A stretch of 64,000 nucleotides of DNA from Sphingomonas sp. BK345. Lineage in GTDB: Bacteria > Pseudomonadota > Alphaproteobacteria > Sphingomonadales > Sphingomonadaceae. The translations under genes and the position numbers were made by a program. Below the pieces are notes generated by a model, which was given only the letters and a program-made list of their open reading frames with translations, had not been told where the DNA came from and did no database searches. The stretch spans positions 310,001 through 374,000 of the forward strand of contig NZ_JACHZX010000002.1 of the NCBI RefSeq assembly GCF_014193845.1, read 5' to 3'. The stretch's first letter is position 1. Each line of letters starts with the position of its first letter. This document shows positions 28,229 to 36,858 of this stretch, in pieces.

Positions 28229-28393
28229 ATCCTCCCCGTCTGCGGGGAGGGGGACCGCCGGCCGCAGGCCGGTGATGGAGGGGGCTCTCCGAGAGCGCGT
28301 CACGCCTGATGGGGACGCCATACAGGGAAGCGCCCGCGGAGAGCTCCCTCCGTCAGCGTTTCGCGCTGTCACCTCCCCGTACCGGGGAGGATC
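28228..28393. repeat. modular palindromic element, family B copy 2
   Basis: About 166 bp with outer inverted ends gatcctccccg…cggggaggatc and the internal GGGACC-[ccggcc-gca-ggccgg]-GGTG-ATGGAGGGGGCTC module, mirrored by gagctccctcc further in. Its right edge touches the stop codon of the Lrp-family gene. Confidence 0.78.
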
Positions 28394-28854
28394 TAGGCGA
28401 TCGGTACACCGACCTGCGACTTGGAGCTGCGGATCGTCAGCGACGACTTCACGCTCGCCACGTTGGGGGCTGACGTGAGCTTGGTCGTCAGGATGCGCTG
28501 GAAGCTCTCCAGATCGGCGGCGACGATCTTGAGGATGAAGTCGATCTCGCCGTTGAGCATGTGGCACTCCCGTACCTCCGGGATCGCCGCGACATGGTTC
28601 TCGAAGGCGGCGAGATCCTGCTCGGCCTGGCTGCGCAGGCTCACCATCGCGAAGACGGTGATAGGGAAGCCGAGCTGCGATGGGTCGCACTCGGCGTGAT
28701 AGCCGCGGATCACGCCGGCCTGCTCCAGCGCGCGAACGCGCCGGAGGCACGGCGGTGCAGTGAGCCCTACGCGCTCGGCGAGATCGACGTTGGTCATGCG
28801 CCCGTCCTCCTGCAGCAGCGCGAGGATTTGCCGGTCGATACGGTCCAGGGTCAT
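28393..28854 (-). CDS. Lrp/AsnC-family transcriptional regulator
   Basis: 153 residues from the ATG giving MTLDRIDRQILALLQ; a 33-residue upstream extension is rejected as lacking family character. N-terminal helix-turn-helix (NVDLAERVGLTAPPCLRRVRALE) and C-terminal RAM ligand domain (about residues 65-150). Residues SPPC of typical members appear here as APPC. Probably senses an amino acid and acts as an octamer. Its stop codon abuts a family B repeat. Divergent from the histidine kinase gene. Confidence 0.9.
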   Translation of the reverse strand: MTLDRIDRQILALLQEDGRMTNVDLAERVGLTAPPCLRRVRALEQAGVIRGYHAECDPSQLGFPITVFAMVSLRSQAEQDLAAFENHVAAIPEVRECHMLNGEIDFILKIVAADLESFQRILTTKLTSAPNVASVKSSLTIRSSKSQVGVPIA

Positions 28855-29025
28855 GACGCCTCTTAGCTGCTGATCACGCAGTTTCGCGATAGCTTCGGAA
28901 CGCCCCGCTACAATAAAATTGCGTGGCAGCGCAATTGTGCCAAGCTGCGACATGGCAGCTTTTTGCGCCGCAATGAGCGTTAGCGGCCGTTTCGGGCGCG
29001 CCCTATGTACGGAGCGGGCGAGCCG

Positions 29026-30711
29026 ATGGCGCGCCGATCAGCAGCAGCAGAGGGCTACCCACCGGTGCGGTTCGACGACAGTCTGAAGACCGTTCTCGCC
29101 GCCGACGTCTCGACGGCGTTCGGCGCGCGCGCGGCGTTCCGCCAGCTGGTCGACCTCATCGGGCGCGGTCGCGCCGCTGCCGAGCCCGCGCTGGTGGCCA
29201 GGTTGCGCGACCTGCGCGCGACCGTTCCGATCGAGGTGCGCGCTGCCGCGGCACGCGGGCTGGCGCTGGCCGACCCGCCGACCGCGCTGGTTGCCTTCTT
29301 CGCCGAGGACACGCCCGAGATCGCCGCGACCATGCTCCGCGCCGCCCGGCTCGCGCCCGAGGAATGGGATCTCCTCCTGCCACAGCTCGGTCCGCACGGC
29401 CGCAGCGTCCTGCGTCGGCGCAGCGATCTCGCGCCGTCGGTGAGCCGTGCGCTCGAGGCGTTCGGGTCGACCGACTATGCGCTGCCCGAGCCCGCGGTGG
29501 CGCCCGCTACCGAAGCAATGGCGCCCGCGGCGGGCAGTCGGGGGGAGCGCTTCGAGGTGGCCGACCTGGTCCATCGCATCGAGGCGTATCAGCGCCAGCG
29601 CGGCGCCGCGCTCGGGTTGGGCGAGGAGCCGCCCGCGCCGGTCCGCTCGTTCCGCTTCGAGACGGACGCCGCCGGAATGATCCGCTGGGTCGACACCGGG
29701 CCGCGCGGCGCGTTGATCGGCCTCTCGCTCAGCCACGACACCACGCCGGCGGCATCGCACCATAGCGTCGACGGTGTCGCTGCTGGAGCGTTCCGCAAGC
29801 GCGCCACCTTCGCCGACGCGCGGCTGCGCGTACCCGGCGAGTCGGCGGTTGGCGGCGACTGGCGCATCTCCGGCGTGCCGATGTTCGATCTCGCCAGCGG
29901 CAGCTTCGTCGGCTTCCGCGGCCGCGCGCGCCGGCCGCGCGCCGAGGAGAGTGCCGCCGCGGCCCGATCGGTCGTCGAAGGCGTCGGCGCCGAGGGATTG
30001 CGCCGGCTCGTGCATGAGCTGCGGACGCCGACCAACGCGATCGCCGGCTTCTCCGAGCTGATCGAGCAGGAACTGCTCGGTCCGGTGCTACCGCGCTACC
30101 GCGACCGCGCGGCGGCGATCCGGCGCCATGTCGCCGGCCTGATCGGCGCGATCGACGACCTCGACCTCGCCGCGCGACTCGAGGGCAACGCACTCGACCT
30201 GCGCGACGACGTGGTCGCGCTCGCGCCGCTGCTGGCACGCGTCGCACAGGATCTGGCGCCGCTCGCCGCTTTGCGTGGCGGTGCGCTGGCGCTGCCCGAA
30301 CCCGGCGCGGCGCGCTGGGCCGCCGACGCGCACGCCGCCGAGCGGCTGGTACAGCGGCTGCTCGCCACGCTGCTGGCCGCGGCGGCACGCGGCGAGCTGC
30401 TCGGCATCGCGGTCGAGGCCGCCGGCGAGTCGGTGACGCTGGTGATCGCGCTGCCCGCGGCGCTGGCCGGGCGCGATGAGGCGGCGCTGCTCGCGCTCGA
30501 CGATGAGGCGGTGAGCGACGACGTCGGGGCGCCGCTGCTCGGTACCGGCTTCGCGCTGCGGCTGGCGCGCAACCTCGCGATCGAGCTGGGCGGGCGGCTC
30601 GATTTCCTGCCAGAGCGGCTGCGGCTGGCGCTGCCGAGCGCGGTGCCGACGGCTGCGCCCGGAGACGATGACGGCGACGCGCCGCGCGACCACGCCCAGG
30701 GCGGGAACTGA
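29026..30711 (+). CDS. degenerate sensor histidine kinase
   Basis: 561 residues from ATG (MARRSAAAEGY); an ATG 21 bases upstream is also open. No membrane helix. An N-terminal helical region (about 30-150) of HEAT-like character and a PAS-like middle (about 195-310) lead to a HisKA H-box, LVHELRTPTNAIAGFSELIE, with the phospho-acceptor H330. The ATP-binding domain is poor: the N-box asparagine is missing (QRLLATLLAAAARGEL) and no DXGXG is seen, though a G2-like GTGFALRLARNLAIELGGRLDF remains. It may have lost kinase activity or act as a phosphotransferase or scaffold. No response regulator is adjacent. Confidence 0.72.
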   Translation: MARRSAAAEGYPPVRFDDSLKTVLAADVSTAFGARAAFRQLVDLIGRGRAAAEPALVARLRDLRATVPIEVRAAAARGLALADPPTALVAFFAEDTPEIAATMLRAARLAPEEWDLLLPQLGPHGRSVLRRRSDLAPSVSRALEAFGSTDYALPEPAVAPATEAMAPAAGSRGERFEVADLVHRIEAYQRQRGAALGLGEEPPAPVRSFRFETDAAGMIRWVDTGPRGALIGLSLSHDTTPAASHHSVDGVAAGAFRKRATFADARLRVPGESAVGGDWRISGVPMFDLASGSFVGFRGRARRPRAEESAAAARSVVEGVGAEGLRRLVHELRTPTNAIAGFSELIEQELLGPVLPRYRDRAAAIRRHVAGLIGAIDDLDLAARLEGNALDLRDDVVALAPLLARVAQDLAPLAALRGGALALPEPGAARWAADAHAAERLVQRLLATLLAAAARGELLGIAVEAAGESVTLVIALPAALAGRDEAALLALDDEAVSDDVGAPLLGTGFALRLARNLAIELGGRLDFLPERLRLALPSAVPTAAPGDDDGDAPRDHAQGGN

Positions 30712-30764
30712 GCCGGCTTGCCAGCCGCCCCGGCGTGCCGCTACGTGGCGCCACCGACGCGGGC

Positions 30765-30840
30765 GGGCCTGTAGCTCAACGGTTAGAGCTGGCCGCTCAT
30801 AACGGCTAGGTTGCGGGTTCGAGTCCTGCCGGGCCCACCA
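30765..30840 (+). tRNA. tRNA with CAT anticodon, probably tRNA-Ile2
   Basis: 76 nt folding as a full cloverleaf: acceptor gggcctg/cgggccc with one G-T pair, D arm gctcaacggttagagc, anticodon stem ggccg/cggct with loop ctcataa, T arm gcgggttcgagtcctgc and encoded CCA. CAT can be Met or, after lysidine modification, Ile reading AUA. The short D loop and the anticodon-arm context resemble bacterial Ile2 more than elongator Met; this is inference. Confidence 0.88.
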
Positions 30841-30907
30841 CCGCTCGCGTCGGAGCCGCTGATCTGGCGCCGCCCGGCGGCGCTTGCGTCGGCTTCGGCG
30901 AGGGCGC

Positions 30908-31123
30908 ATGGGCGCGGCCATGGCGATGCCGGGCACCCCCGTCGACGAGACCGGCACGTTGGTGCGCGAGGGCGGCGCCTTCATCCTCCAGCGCGATCGC
31001 GGCGGCACCTTCGTGCTCGAGCTTCAGCGCGTTCCGGTCGACCATATCGCCAAGCGCGTGCGCATCCGCGGCGTGCTGATCGATGCGGCGCGCGTCAGCG
31101 TCGACGGGGTGGCGGCGGCGTGA
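30908..31123 (+). CDS. small DUF5818-like protein upstream of cyoA
   Basis: 71 residues from ATG (MGAAMAMPGTPVDETG). The pattern GTLVREGGAFILQRDRGGTFVLEL…GKRVRIRGVLI (here AKRVRIRGVLID) is that of DUF5818, a small beta-rich protein common in sphingomonads. Its stop overlaps the cyoA GTG as GTGA, so it is the first gene of the oxidase operon. Function unknown. Confidence 0.65.
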   Translation: MGAAMAMPGTPVDETGTLVREGGAFILQRDRGGTFVLELQRVPVDHIAKRVRIRGVLIDAARVSVDGVAAA

Positions 31124-32001
31124 GCGCTCCGCGGCGCTGGTTCGCGGCGGCGCCGCTCGCGCTCGCCGGATGCAGCGCCGGCGTGCTCGATCCGCAGGGA
31201 CCCGTAGCGCGCGCCGAGAAGCAGATCCTGTTCGACTCGCTCGGGGCGATGCTGCTCATCGTGGTGCCGGTGATGCTGGCGACGGTCGCGTTCGCCTGGT
31301 GGTTCCGCGCCGGCAACCGCCGCGCGCGCTATCGACCCGACTGGGATTATTCGGGCAAGCTCGAGCTGCTGATCTGGTCGGTGCCGGCGATGATCGTGCT
31401 GTTCCTCGGCGGTACCGGCTGGGTCGGGGCGCATCTGCTCGACCCCAGCCGGCCGATCCCGGCAAAGGTCGCGCCGCTCGAGGTGCAGGTGGTCGCGCTC
31501 GATTGGAAGTGGCTGTTCCTCTACCCCGAGCAGCGCGTCGCCACGGTCAACCGCCTCGTCGTGCCGGCGGGCACGCCGATCCATTTCCGGCTCACCTCGG
31601 CGACGGTGATGAACAGCTTCTTCGTGCCGCAGCTCGGCAGCCAGATCTACGCCATGGCGGGGATGGAGGCGCAGCTCCGCCTCGCCGCCGACCGGCCCGG
31701 GCGTTATCCCGGCATCGCCGCGCATTACAGCGGCAAGGGCTTCTCCGACATGACCTTCACCGTCGACGCGCTGCCAGCGGCGCAGTTCACCGTCTGGGTG
31801 GCGCAGGCTCGCGCGGCGCCGCCGCTCGATGAGGCGCGCTACCGCCAGCTCGCGCGGCGTGGAACCGTGGCTCAGCCGCTGATGTTCGGCACCGCGCCGC
31901 CGCGGCTGTTCGACGCGGTCGTGGCACAACGCGCGCCCGCGGCGGAGCGCCCGCGCGACGCCAGCAACCAGGGCGAAGCCGACGCCGAGGCCGGTAAGTG
32001 A
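31120..32001 (+). CDS. cyoA: cytochrome o ubiquinol oxidase subunit II
   Basis: 293 residues from GTG. A lipobox (PLALAGC, Cys18) is followed by two membrane helices (about 42-65 and 85-105) and a periplasmic cupredoxin-like domain. The Cys-X3-Cys and Met ligands of a CuA centre are absent, and the end of the domain reads [16 protein letters not shown] as in quinol oxidases, so electrons come from ubiquinol rather than cytochrome c. First catalytic gene of cyoABCD; both ends overlap neighbours by four bases. Confidence 0.93.
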   Translation: MSAPRRWFAAAPLALAGCSAGVLDPQGPVARAEKQILFDSLGAMLLIVVPVMLATVAFAWWFRAGNRRARYRPDWDYSGKLELLIWSVPAMIVLFLGGTGWVGAHLLDPSRPIPAKVAPLEVQVVALDWKWLFLYPEQRVATVNRLVVPAGTPIHFRLTSATVMNSFFVPQLGSQIYAMAGMEAQLRLAADRPGRYPGIAAHYSGKGFSDMTFTVDALPAAQFTVWVAQARAAPPLDEARYRQLARRGTVAQPLMFGTAPPRLFDAVVAQRAPAAERPRDASNQGEADAEAGK

Positions 32002-33953
32002 CGCTGCTCGGACGGCTGAGCTGGGACTCGATCCCGCTGCACGAACCGATCGTGATGGTCACCGCCGGCGTGCTGTTCGTGGTGTTGCTCGGCACCGGCG
32101 CGACGATCCTGCTCAAGGGCTGGCTGCCCTATCTCTGGCGCGAGTGGATCACCTCGGTCGACCACAAGCGCATCGGCGTGATGTATTGCCTGCTCGCGCT
32201 CGTGATGCTGATCCGCGGCTTCGCCGACGCGCTGATGATGCGCTCGCATCAGGCCATGGCGGTAGGTGCCGGCAAGGGCTTCCTGCCGCCGGATCACTAT
32301 GACCAGATCTTCAGCGCGCACGGTACGATCATGATCTTCTTCGTGGCGATGCCGTTCATGATCGGGCTGATGAACTTCGCGGTGCCGCTCCAGCTCGGCG
32401 TGCGCGACGTCGCCTTCCCGACGCTCAACTCGGTGAGCTTCTGGCTCACCGCCACGGGCGTGCTGCTGATCAACACCAGCCTCGTCGTCGGCGAGTTCGC
32501 GCGGACCGGCTGGCTGGTCTATCCGCCGCTCAGCGAGCGCGCCTTCTCGCCCGGGGTCGGCGTCGATTATTACCTCTGGGCGTTGCAGATCTCGGGCGCG
32601 GGGACGCTGCTCGGCGGGATCAACCTGGTCACGACGATCCTGAAGATGCGCGCACCGGGCATGCGCTACACCCGCATGCCGATCTTCTGCTGGACCGCGC
32701 TCGCGAGCAACCTGCTGATCGTGGCGGCCTTCCCGATCCTGACCGCGACGCTAATCATGCTGACGCTGGACCGCTATCTCGGCTTTCACTTCTTCACCAA
32801 CGAGGCGGGCGGCAACCAGATGCTGTTCGTCAATCTGATCTGGGCCTGGGGTCATCCCGAGGTCTATATCCTGGTGCTGCCGGCGTTCGGGATCTTCAGC
32901 GAGATCATCGCCACCTTCAGCGGCAAGCCCTTGTTCGGCTATCGCTCGATGGTGCTCGCCACGCTGGCGATCTGCGTCCTCTCCTTCATGGTATGGCTGC
33001 ACCATTTCTTCACCATGGGGGCGGGGGCGGACGTCAACGGCGTGTTCGGCGTGATGACGATGATCATCGCCGTGCCCACGGGCGTGAAGGTCTTCAACTG
33101 GCTGTTCACGATGTACGGCGGACGGCTGCGCTTCGAGGTGCCGATGCTGTGGGCGGTGGCGTTCATCCCCACCTTCGTCGTCGGCGGCATGACCGGCGTG
33201 CTGCTGGCGGTGCCGCCGGCCGATTTCGTGCTCCACAATTCGGTCTTCCTGGTGGCGCATTTCCATAACGTGATCATCGGCGGCGTGCTGTTCGCCGCTT
33301 TCGCTGGCTACACCTATTGGTTTCCCAAGGCGTTCGGCTTCCGCCTGCATGACGGCTGGGGCAAGGCCGCGGTGGTGCTGTGGGTGAGCGGCTTCTACCT
33401 CGCCTTCATGCCGCTGTACGCGCTCGGGCTGATGGGCATGACGCGGCGGCTCCAGCATTACGACAATCCGGCGTGGCAGCCCTGGCTGATTGCCGCCTGG
33501 CTCGGCGCGCTGCTGATCTTGGGCGGGATCGCGAGCCTGGCGGTGCAGCTCTACGTCTCAGTGCGCGAGCGCCGCTCGCTCGCCGACGAGAGCGGCGATC
33601 CGTGGGACGGACGCACGCTTGAATGGGCGACGCGCTCGCCGCCGCCGCCGTGGAACTTCGCGCGATTGCCGCAGGTCGGGGGGCGTGACGCGCTCGCGCT
33701 GATGAAGCGCGGCGAGGCGGAGGAGACGCCCGACCCGCTCGAGCCGATCGAGATGCCGCGCAACAGCGCCTACGGCTTCGTGGGCGCCTTCTTCACCTAT
33801 CTCACCGGCTTCGCGCTGGTGTGGCATATCTGGTGGCTGGTGGTGCTGGGCCTGCTCGCCGGCTTCGCGACGACCTTGTGGATCGCGTGGCACCAGCCCG
33901 GCGAGCAGGAGATCGGCGTCGACGAGCTCCGCGCGCTGGAGCCGGCGGCATGA
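31998..33953 (+). CDS. cyoB: cytochrome o ubiquinol oxidase subunit I
   Basis: 651 residues, the normal length with about 15 membrane helices. Heme and CuB ligands are visible: [24 protein letters not shown] (His and the cross-linked Tyr), WLHHFF and [11 protein letters not shown]. The quinone-site Arg and Asp of E. coli CyoB are conserved in [17 protein letters not shown]. It reduces oxygen to water while pumping protons. GTG start overlaps the cyoA stop. Confidence 0.96.
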   Translation: MTLLGRLSWDSIPLHEPIVMVTAGVLFVVLLGTGATILLKGWLPYLWREWITSVDHKRIGVMYCLLALVMLIRGFADALMMRSHQAMAVGAGKGFLPPDHYDQIFSAHGTIMIFFVAMPFMIGLMNFAVPLQLGVRDVAFPTLNSVSFWLTATGVLLINTSLVVGEFARTGWLVYPPLSERAFSPGVGVDYYLWALQISGAGTLLGGINLVTTILKMRAPGMRYTRMPIFCWTALASNLLIVAAFPILTATLIMLTLDRYLGFHFFTNEAGGNQMLFVNLIWAWGHPEVYILVLPAFGIFSEIIATFSGKPLFGYRSMVLATLAICVLSFMVWLHHFFTMGAGADVNGVFGVMTMIIAVPTGVKVFNWLFTMYGGRLRFEVPMLWAVAFIPTFVVGGMTGVLLAVPPADFVLHNSVFLVAHFHNVIIGGVLFAAFAGYTYWFPKAFGFRLHDGWGKAAVVLWVSGFYLAFMPLYALGLMGMTRRLQHYDNPAWQPWLIAAWLGALLILGGIASLAVQLYVSVRERRSLADESGDPWDGRTLEWATRSPPPPWNFARLPQVGGRDALALMKRGEAEETPDPLEPIEMPRNSAYGFVGAFFTYLTGFALVWHIWWLVVLGLLAGFATTLWIAWHQPGEQEIGVDELRALEPAA

Positions 33954-34597
33954 GCGGCGAGATCGCCGACCCGCGGCACGAGGGCAGTGAGGGCGCGAGG
34001 AGTGACCCGCCCGGCCACGGCGAGGGCGGCCCCGCACCCAAGCAGGTGACGGTGGCGTTCGGATTCTGGATATTCCTCCTCAGCGACATCATCATGTTCT
34101 CGGGGTTGTTCGCGGCCTATGCGGTGCTCGCGCCCAACACCGCCGGCGGCCCGGATGGGAGCGAGCTGTTCGAGCTGCGGCTGGTCTTCGTCGAGACCCT
34201 GTGCCTGCTCTTCTCCAGCTTCACCTGCGGCGTGATGTCGATCATGGCGGTGCGCCAGCGCTCCGGCGCGACCTACCTGTGGGGCGCGCTCACGGCCTTG
34301 CTCGGGCTCAGCTTCCTCGCGATCGAGCTGTACGAGCTGACCCATCTGGTCCGCGAGGGCGCCGCGCCGACCCGCAGCGCCTTCCTGTCGGCGCTGTTCA
34401 CGCTCGTCGGTGCGCACGGGCTGCACGTCGCCGCCGGGCTGGTGTGGCTGACGGTGATGATAGGGCAGGTGGCGACCCTTGGCTTCACCGACGCGGTGGA
34501 GCGTCGGCTGCTGTGCTTCGGCCTCTACTGGCACGCGCTCGACATCATCTGGGTCGCGCTGTTCACCGTGGTCTATCTGTACGGAGTGATGGGATGA
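33950..34597 (+). CDS. cyoC: cytochrome o ubiquinol oxidase subunit III
   Basis: 215 residues with five membrane helices after a polar, Gly/His-containing N-terminus. Typical segments: [36 protein letters not shown], and the C-terminal [19 protein letters not shown] with the conserved His-Asp. Start overlaps cyoB (ATGA). Confidence 0.95.
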   Translation: MSGEIADPRHEGSEGARSDPPGHGEGGPAPKQVTVAFGFWIFLLSDIIMFSGLFAAYAVLAPNTAGGPDGSELFELRLVFVETLCLLFSSFTCGVMSIMAVRQRSGATYLWGALTALLGLSFLAIELYELTHLVREGAAPTRSAFLSALFTLVGAHGLHVAAGLVWLTVMIGQVATLGFTDAVERRLLCFGLYWHALDIIWVALFTVVYLYGVMG

Positions 34598-34968
34598 GCG
34601 AGCAGAAGGGTGATCGCCAGCTCGATCACGCCCCCGGCGGCCACAAGGAGGGCGCAGCGCGGCTCTCTACCTATCTCGCCGGGCTCGGACTGGCGCTGCT
34701 GCTGACGGTGGCGTCGTTCGCGCTCGTCGGCTCGCGCGCGGTCTGGGCGCCTGCGATCCCGATCCTGCTCGCGGTGCTGGCGGTGGCGCAGATGGGGGTG
34801 CACCTCGTCTTCTTCCTCCACATCACCAGCGGGCCGGAGAACACCAACAACACGCTGGCGCTCGCCTTCGGCGTGATGATCGTGGTGCTAACGGTGGGGG
34901 GCACGCTGTGGATCATGGCGCACCTCGACCACAACATGATGCCGATGGCGGCGGTGGCGGTGCCGTGA
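34594..34968 (+). CDS. cyoD: cytochrome o ubiquinol oxidase subunit IV
   Basis: 124 residues with three membrane helices (about 25-48, 52-75 and 85-108) and the family pattern QMGVHLVFFLHI and TLWIMAHLDHNMMP. Assists CuB binding in subunit I. Start overlaps cyoC (ATGA). No cyoE heme O synthase gene follows, so heme O supply must be encoded elsewhere. Confidence 0.94.
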   Translation: MSEQKGDRQLDHAPGGHKEGAARLSTYLAGLGLALLLTVASFALVGSRAVWAPAIPILLAVLAVAQMGVHLVFFLHITSGPENTNNTLALAFGVMIVVLTVGGTLWIMAHLDHNMMPMAAVAVP

Positions 34969-34999
34969 GATGGGCGCCCATTCGTCACTTACTCCGGTG

Positions 35000-35090
35000 T
35001 CATCCTGAGCTCGTGTCAGGATTCACCGTGCCGCGCACTCAGACGCGGAGGCACCTGAGGGATCGTGAATCCTGAAACAAGTTCAGGATA
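35000..35090. repeat. REPIN-like doublet, family E
   Basis: About 91 bp: tcatcctgagctcgtgtcag at the left end and an inverted relative (cctgaaacaagttcaggata) at the right end, both sharing the exact gattcac/gtgaatc core and separated by about 38 bases. Same architecture and size as family A but unrelated sequence. Confidence 0.65.
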
Positions 35091-35125
35091 AGGGCGGTAG
35101 TGTCGGCACCGGTCGCGCCAAGCCC

Positions 35126-35587
35126 TCAGCGCACGCCCAAATCGCTCGGCCCGAAGGCGTCGGGCAGCAGCTCGGACAGGCGGTAGCTCGCCACCTCCTC
35201 CCCCTCGGCGCCGGCGCAGTGGACCGCGAGGTCCCGCCCGCTCAGCTGCGCCGCCTCGTTGAGCACCTGCCGGCAGCGACCGCACGGCCGCACCGGCGCG
35301 TCACCGGTCGCGCGGCCGGACGCGTCCATCGCCCCACCGATGACGCCGAGCGCCATCACGCGGCGCAGCCGGCCCGAGGCGGAGGCGGTCGCGATCGCCA
35401 CCGTCTCGGCGCAGAGCGACAGGCCGTAGCTGGCGTTCTCGACATTGGCGCCCGTGACCACGCTGCCGTCGTCGAGCAGCACCGCGGCGCCGACCGCGAA
35501 GCGCGAGTACGGCGCGTGCGCGTGCACCGCCGCCGCGCGCGCCGCCGCGATCAGCTGCCGCGCCTGATCCTGATCCCGCTCGCTCAT
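35126..35587 (-). CDS. cdd: cytidine deaminase
   Basis: 153 residues. Zinc enzyme that converts cytidine and deoxycytidine to uridines in pyrimidine salvage. Substrate segment YSRFAVGAAV, GANVENASYG, the zinc/proton-transfer motif CAETVAI, and PCGRCRQVL with the other two zinc cysteines. ATG overlaps the GH25 stop, so the two are coupled. An apparent larger in-frame reading through the previous gene region is an artefact of the GC bias. Confidence 0.94.
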   Translation of the reverse strand: MSERDQDQARQLIAAARAAAVHAHAPYSRFAVGAAVLLDDGSVVTGANVENASYGLSLCAETVAIATASASGRLRRVMALGVIGGAMDASGRATGDAPVRPCGRCRQVLNEAAQLSGRDLAVHCAGAEGEEVASYRLSELLPDAFGPSDLGVR

Positions 35588-36261
35588 CCCAGCTCCACCA
35601 CGTCCCAGTTGACCGGCCCGTCGACGCCGTCGACGCGGCGCAGGTCGGTCGCGCGCCACATCCGCCACACCCGCGCGCCATAGCCGGGGCGGAGGAAGTT
35701 GCCGACCGCCCAGAGCGGCCGGTCGAACGCCTCGGTCAGTCGATAATCGCGCTCGACGTCGCGCGCCACCTTGAGCAGCACCGGCTTGCCCGTATGTGTC
35801 TCGATCCGCGCGATCATGTCGGCCACGCCCGCCACCAGCGCGGCGCGCTCGGGGCGTTCGGCGCAATCCTCGGCGTAGCGGAAGGAGATCGCCACCGGCA
35901 GCGCGGCGGGATCGCGCGGCACCACGGTGTTGAACGAATCGGCCTGCGCGCGCGGCGGCTGGCAGAAGGAGAAGACGTGGATGGCGCCGCGTCGCAGCCC
36001 GACGCGCGCCATCTCGTCCCAGTTCGTCTGGAAGGCGCGGTCGCGCGCGGTGGCGCCGCTCGTCGCCACGGCATAGCCGAAGTCGACGCCCTCGCCCTTG
36101 AGGAGCGGCCAGACGATGTCGCCGGTCGCCTCGGACACGTCGACGCCCTGCACCGGATAGCGCTCGACCCCCGGGCGCCAGTGCAGCGCGATCTGCCACG
36201 CGGCCACACCCGCGAGCGCGATCGCACCCAGAATCAAGAAGATCCTTCCCAAACCCCACAT
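35584..36261 (-). CDS. GH25-like protein with eroded catalytic site
   Basis: 225 residues: one N-terminal membrane helix (about 5-23), then a glycoside hydrolase 25 (Cpl-1/lysozyme) barrel recognised from YPVQGVDVSEATGDIVWPLLKGEG and the end AVGNFLRPGYGARVWRMWRA. The usual acidic pair (D-X-E in the VDLEF strand) is replaced by AISFRY, and the ASEG glutamate reads ATSG. Hydrolase activity is therefore doubtful. Upstream of cdd with ATGA overlap, downstream of UPF0262. Confidence 0.72.
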   Translation of the reverse strand: MWGLGRIFLILGAIALAGVAAWQIALHWRPGVERYPVQGVDVSEATGDIVWPLLKGEGVDFGYAVATSGATARDRAFQTNWDEMARVGLRRGAIHVFSFCQPPRAQADSFNTVVPRDPAALPVAISFRYAEDCAERPERAALVAGVADMIARIETHTGKPVLLKVARDVERDYRLTEAFDRPLWAVGNFLRPGYGARVWRMWRATDLRRVDGVDGPVNWDVVELG

Positions 36262-36269
36262 GATAAAAC

Positions 36270-36752
36270 TTATGCCTTGATATGAAGGACGCAGATCAGC
36301 GTGAAGAGACGTCGCGCGGTGTCGAAGTCGATCGTCACCTTGCCGTCGAGCCGCTCGCGCAGCAGATCGGCCGCCTCATTGTGGATCGCGCGCCGCGCCA
36401 TGTCCACCGTCTCGATCTGCTGCGGCGTCGATTGGCGGATTGCCTGATAGTAACTGCCGCAGATGGCGAAATAATCTTTGATCGGTCGGCGGAAGCGCGC
36501 GAGCCCGAGCACCAAGGTCTCCAGCGGCGTGTCGTCGGCGCGGCGGATCGCCAGTGCCAGCCGACCCTCCTCGACCGAGAGCCGAACCTTATAGGGGCCG
36601 GCATAGCCGTCGGGCTGCACCCGCTGCGGCGCGAAGTGATTGTCCTCGATCAGGTCGAAGATCGCGATCCGGCGCTCCTGCTCGATGTCGGCCGAGCGCC
36701 ACAAGATGGTGCGTTCGTCCAGCTCGATGTCGATGATCCGCGGATCGGCCAT
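36270..36752 (-). CDS. UPF0262 family protein
   Basis: 160 residues. Starts IIDIELDERTILWRSADIEQERRIAIFDLIEDN and keeps the HFAP, FRRPIKDYFAICGSYY and TARRLFTLICVLHIKA blocks of UPF0262, a family restricted mainly to alphaproteobacteria and without assigned function. It precedes the GH25-like gene by 8 bases and is divergent from dnaB. Confidence 0.92.
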   Translation of the reverse strand: MADPRIIDIELDERTILWRSADIEQERRIAIFDLIEDNHFAPQRVQPDGYAGPYKVRLSVEEGRLALAIRRADDTPLETLVLGLARFRRPIKDYFAICGSYYQAIRQSTPQQIETVDMARRAIHNEAADLLRERLDGKVTIDFDTARRLFTLICVLHIKA

Positions 36753-36858
36753 GCGCCCGCTCGATAGAGGCGATGCGGCGCCGTCACAATCGAGTCATCC
36801 ACAGGTTCCACCGCCCGTGCCGTTCCGCTCGCCGCGTCGGGCGCGTATAGGCCGGCGG

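Noticed and set aside
30765..30840. tRNA as a phage or island attachment site
   Set aside because: No integrase and no repeated 3' tRNA segment in the flanking sequence.
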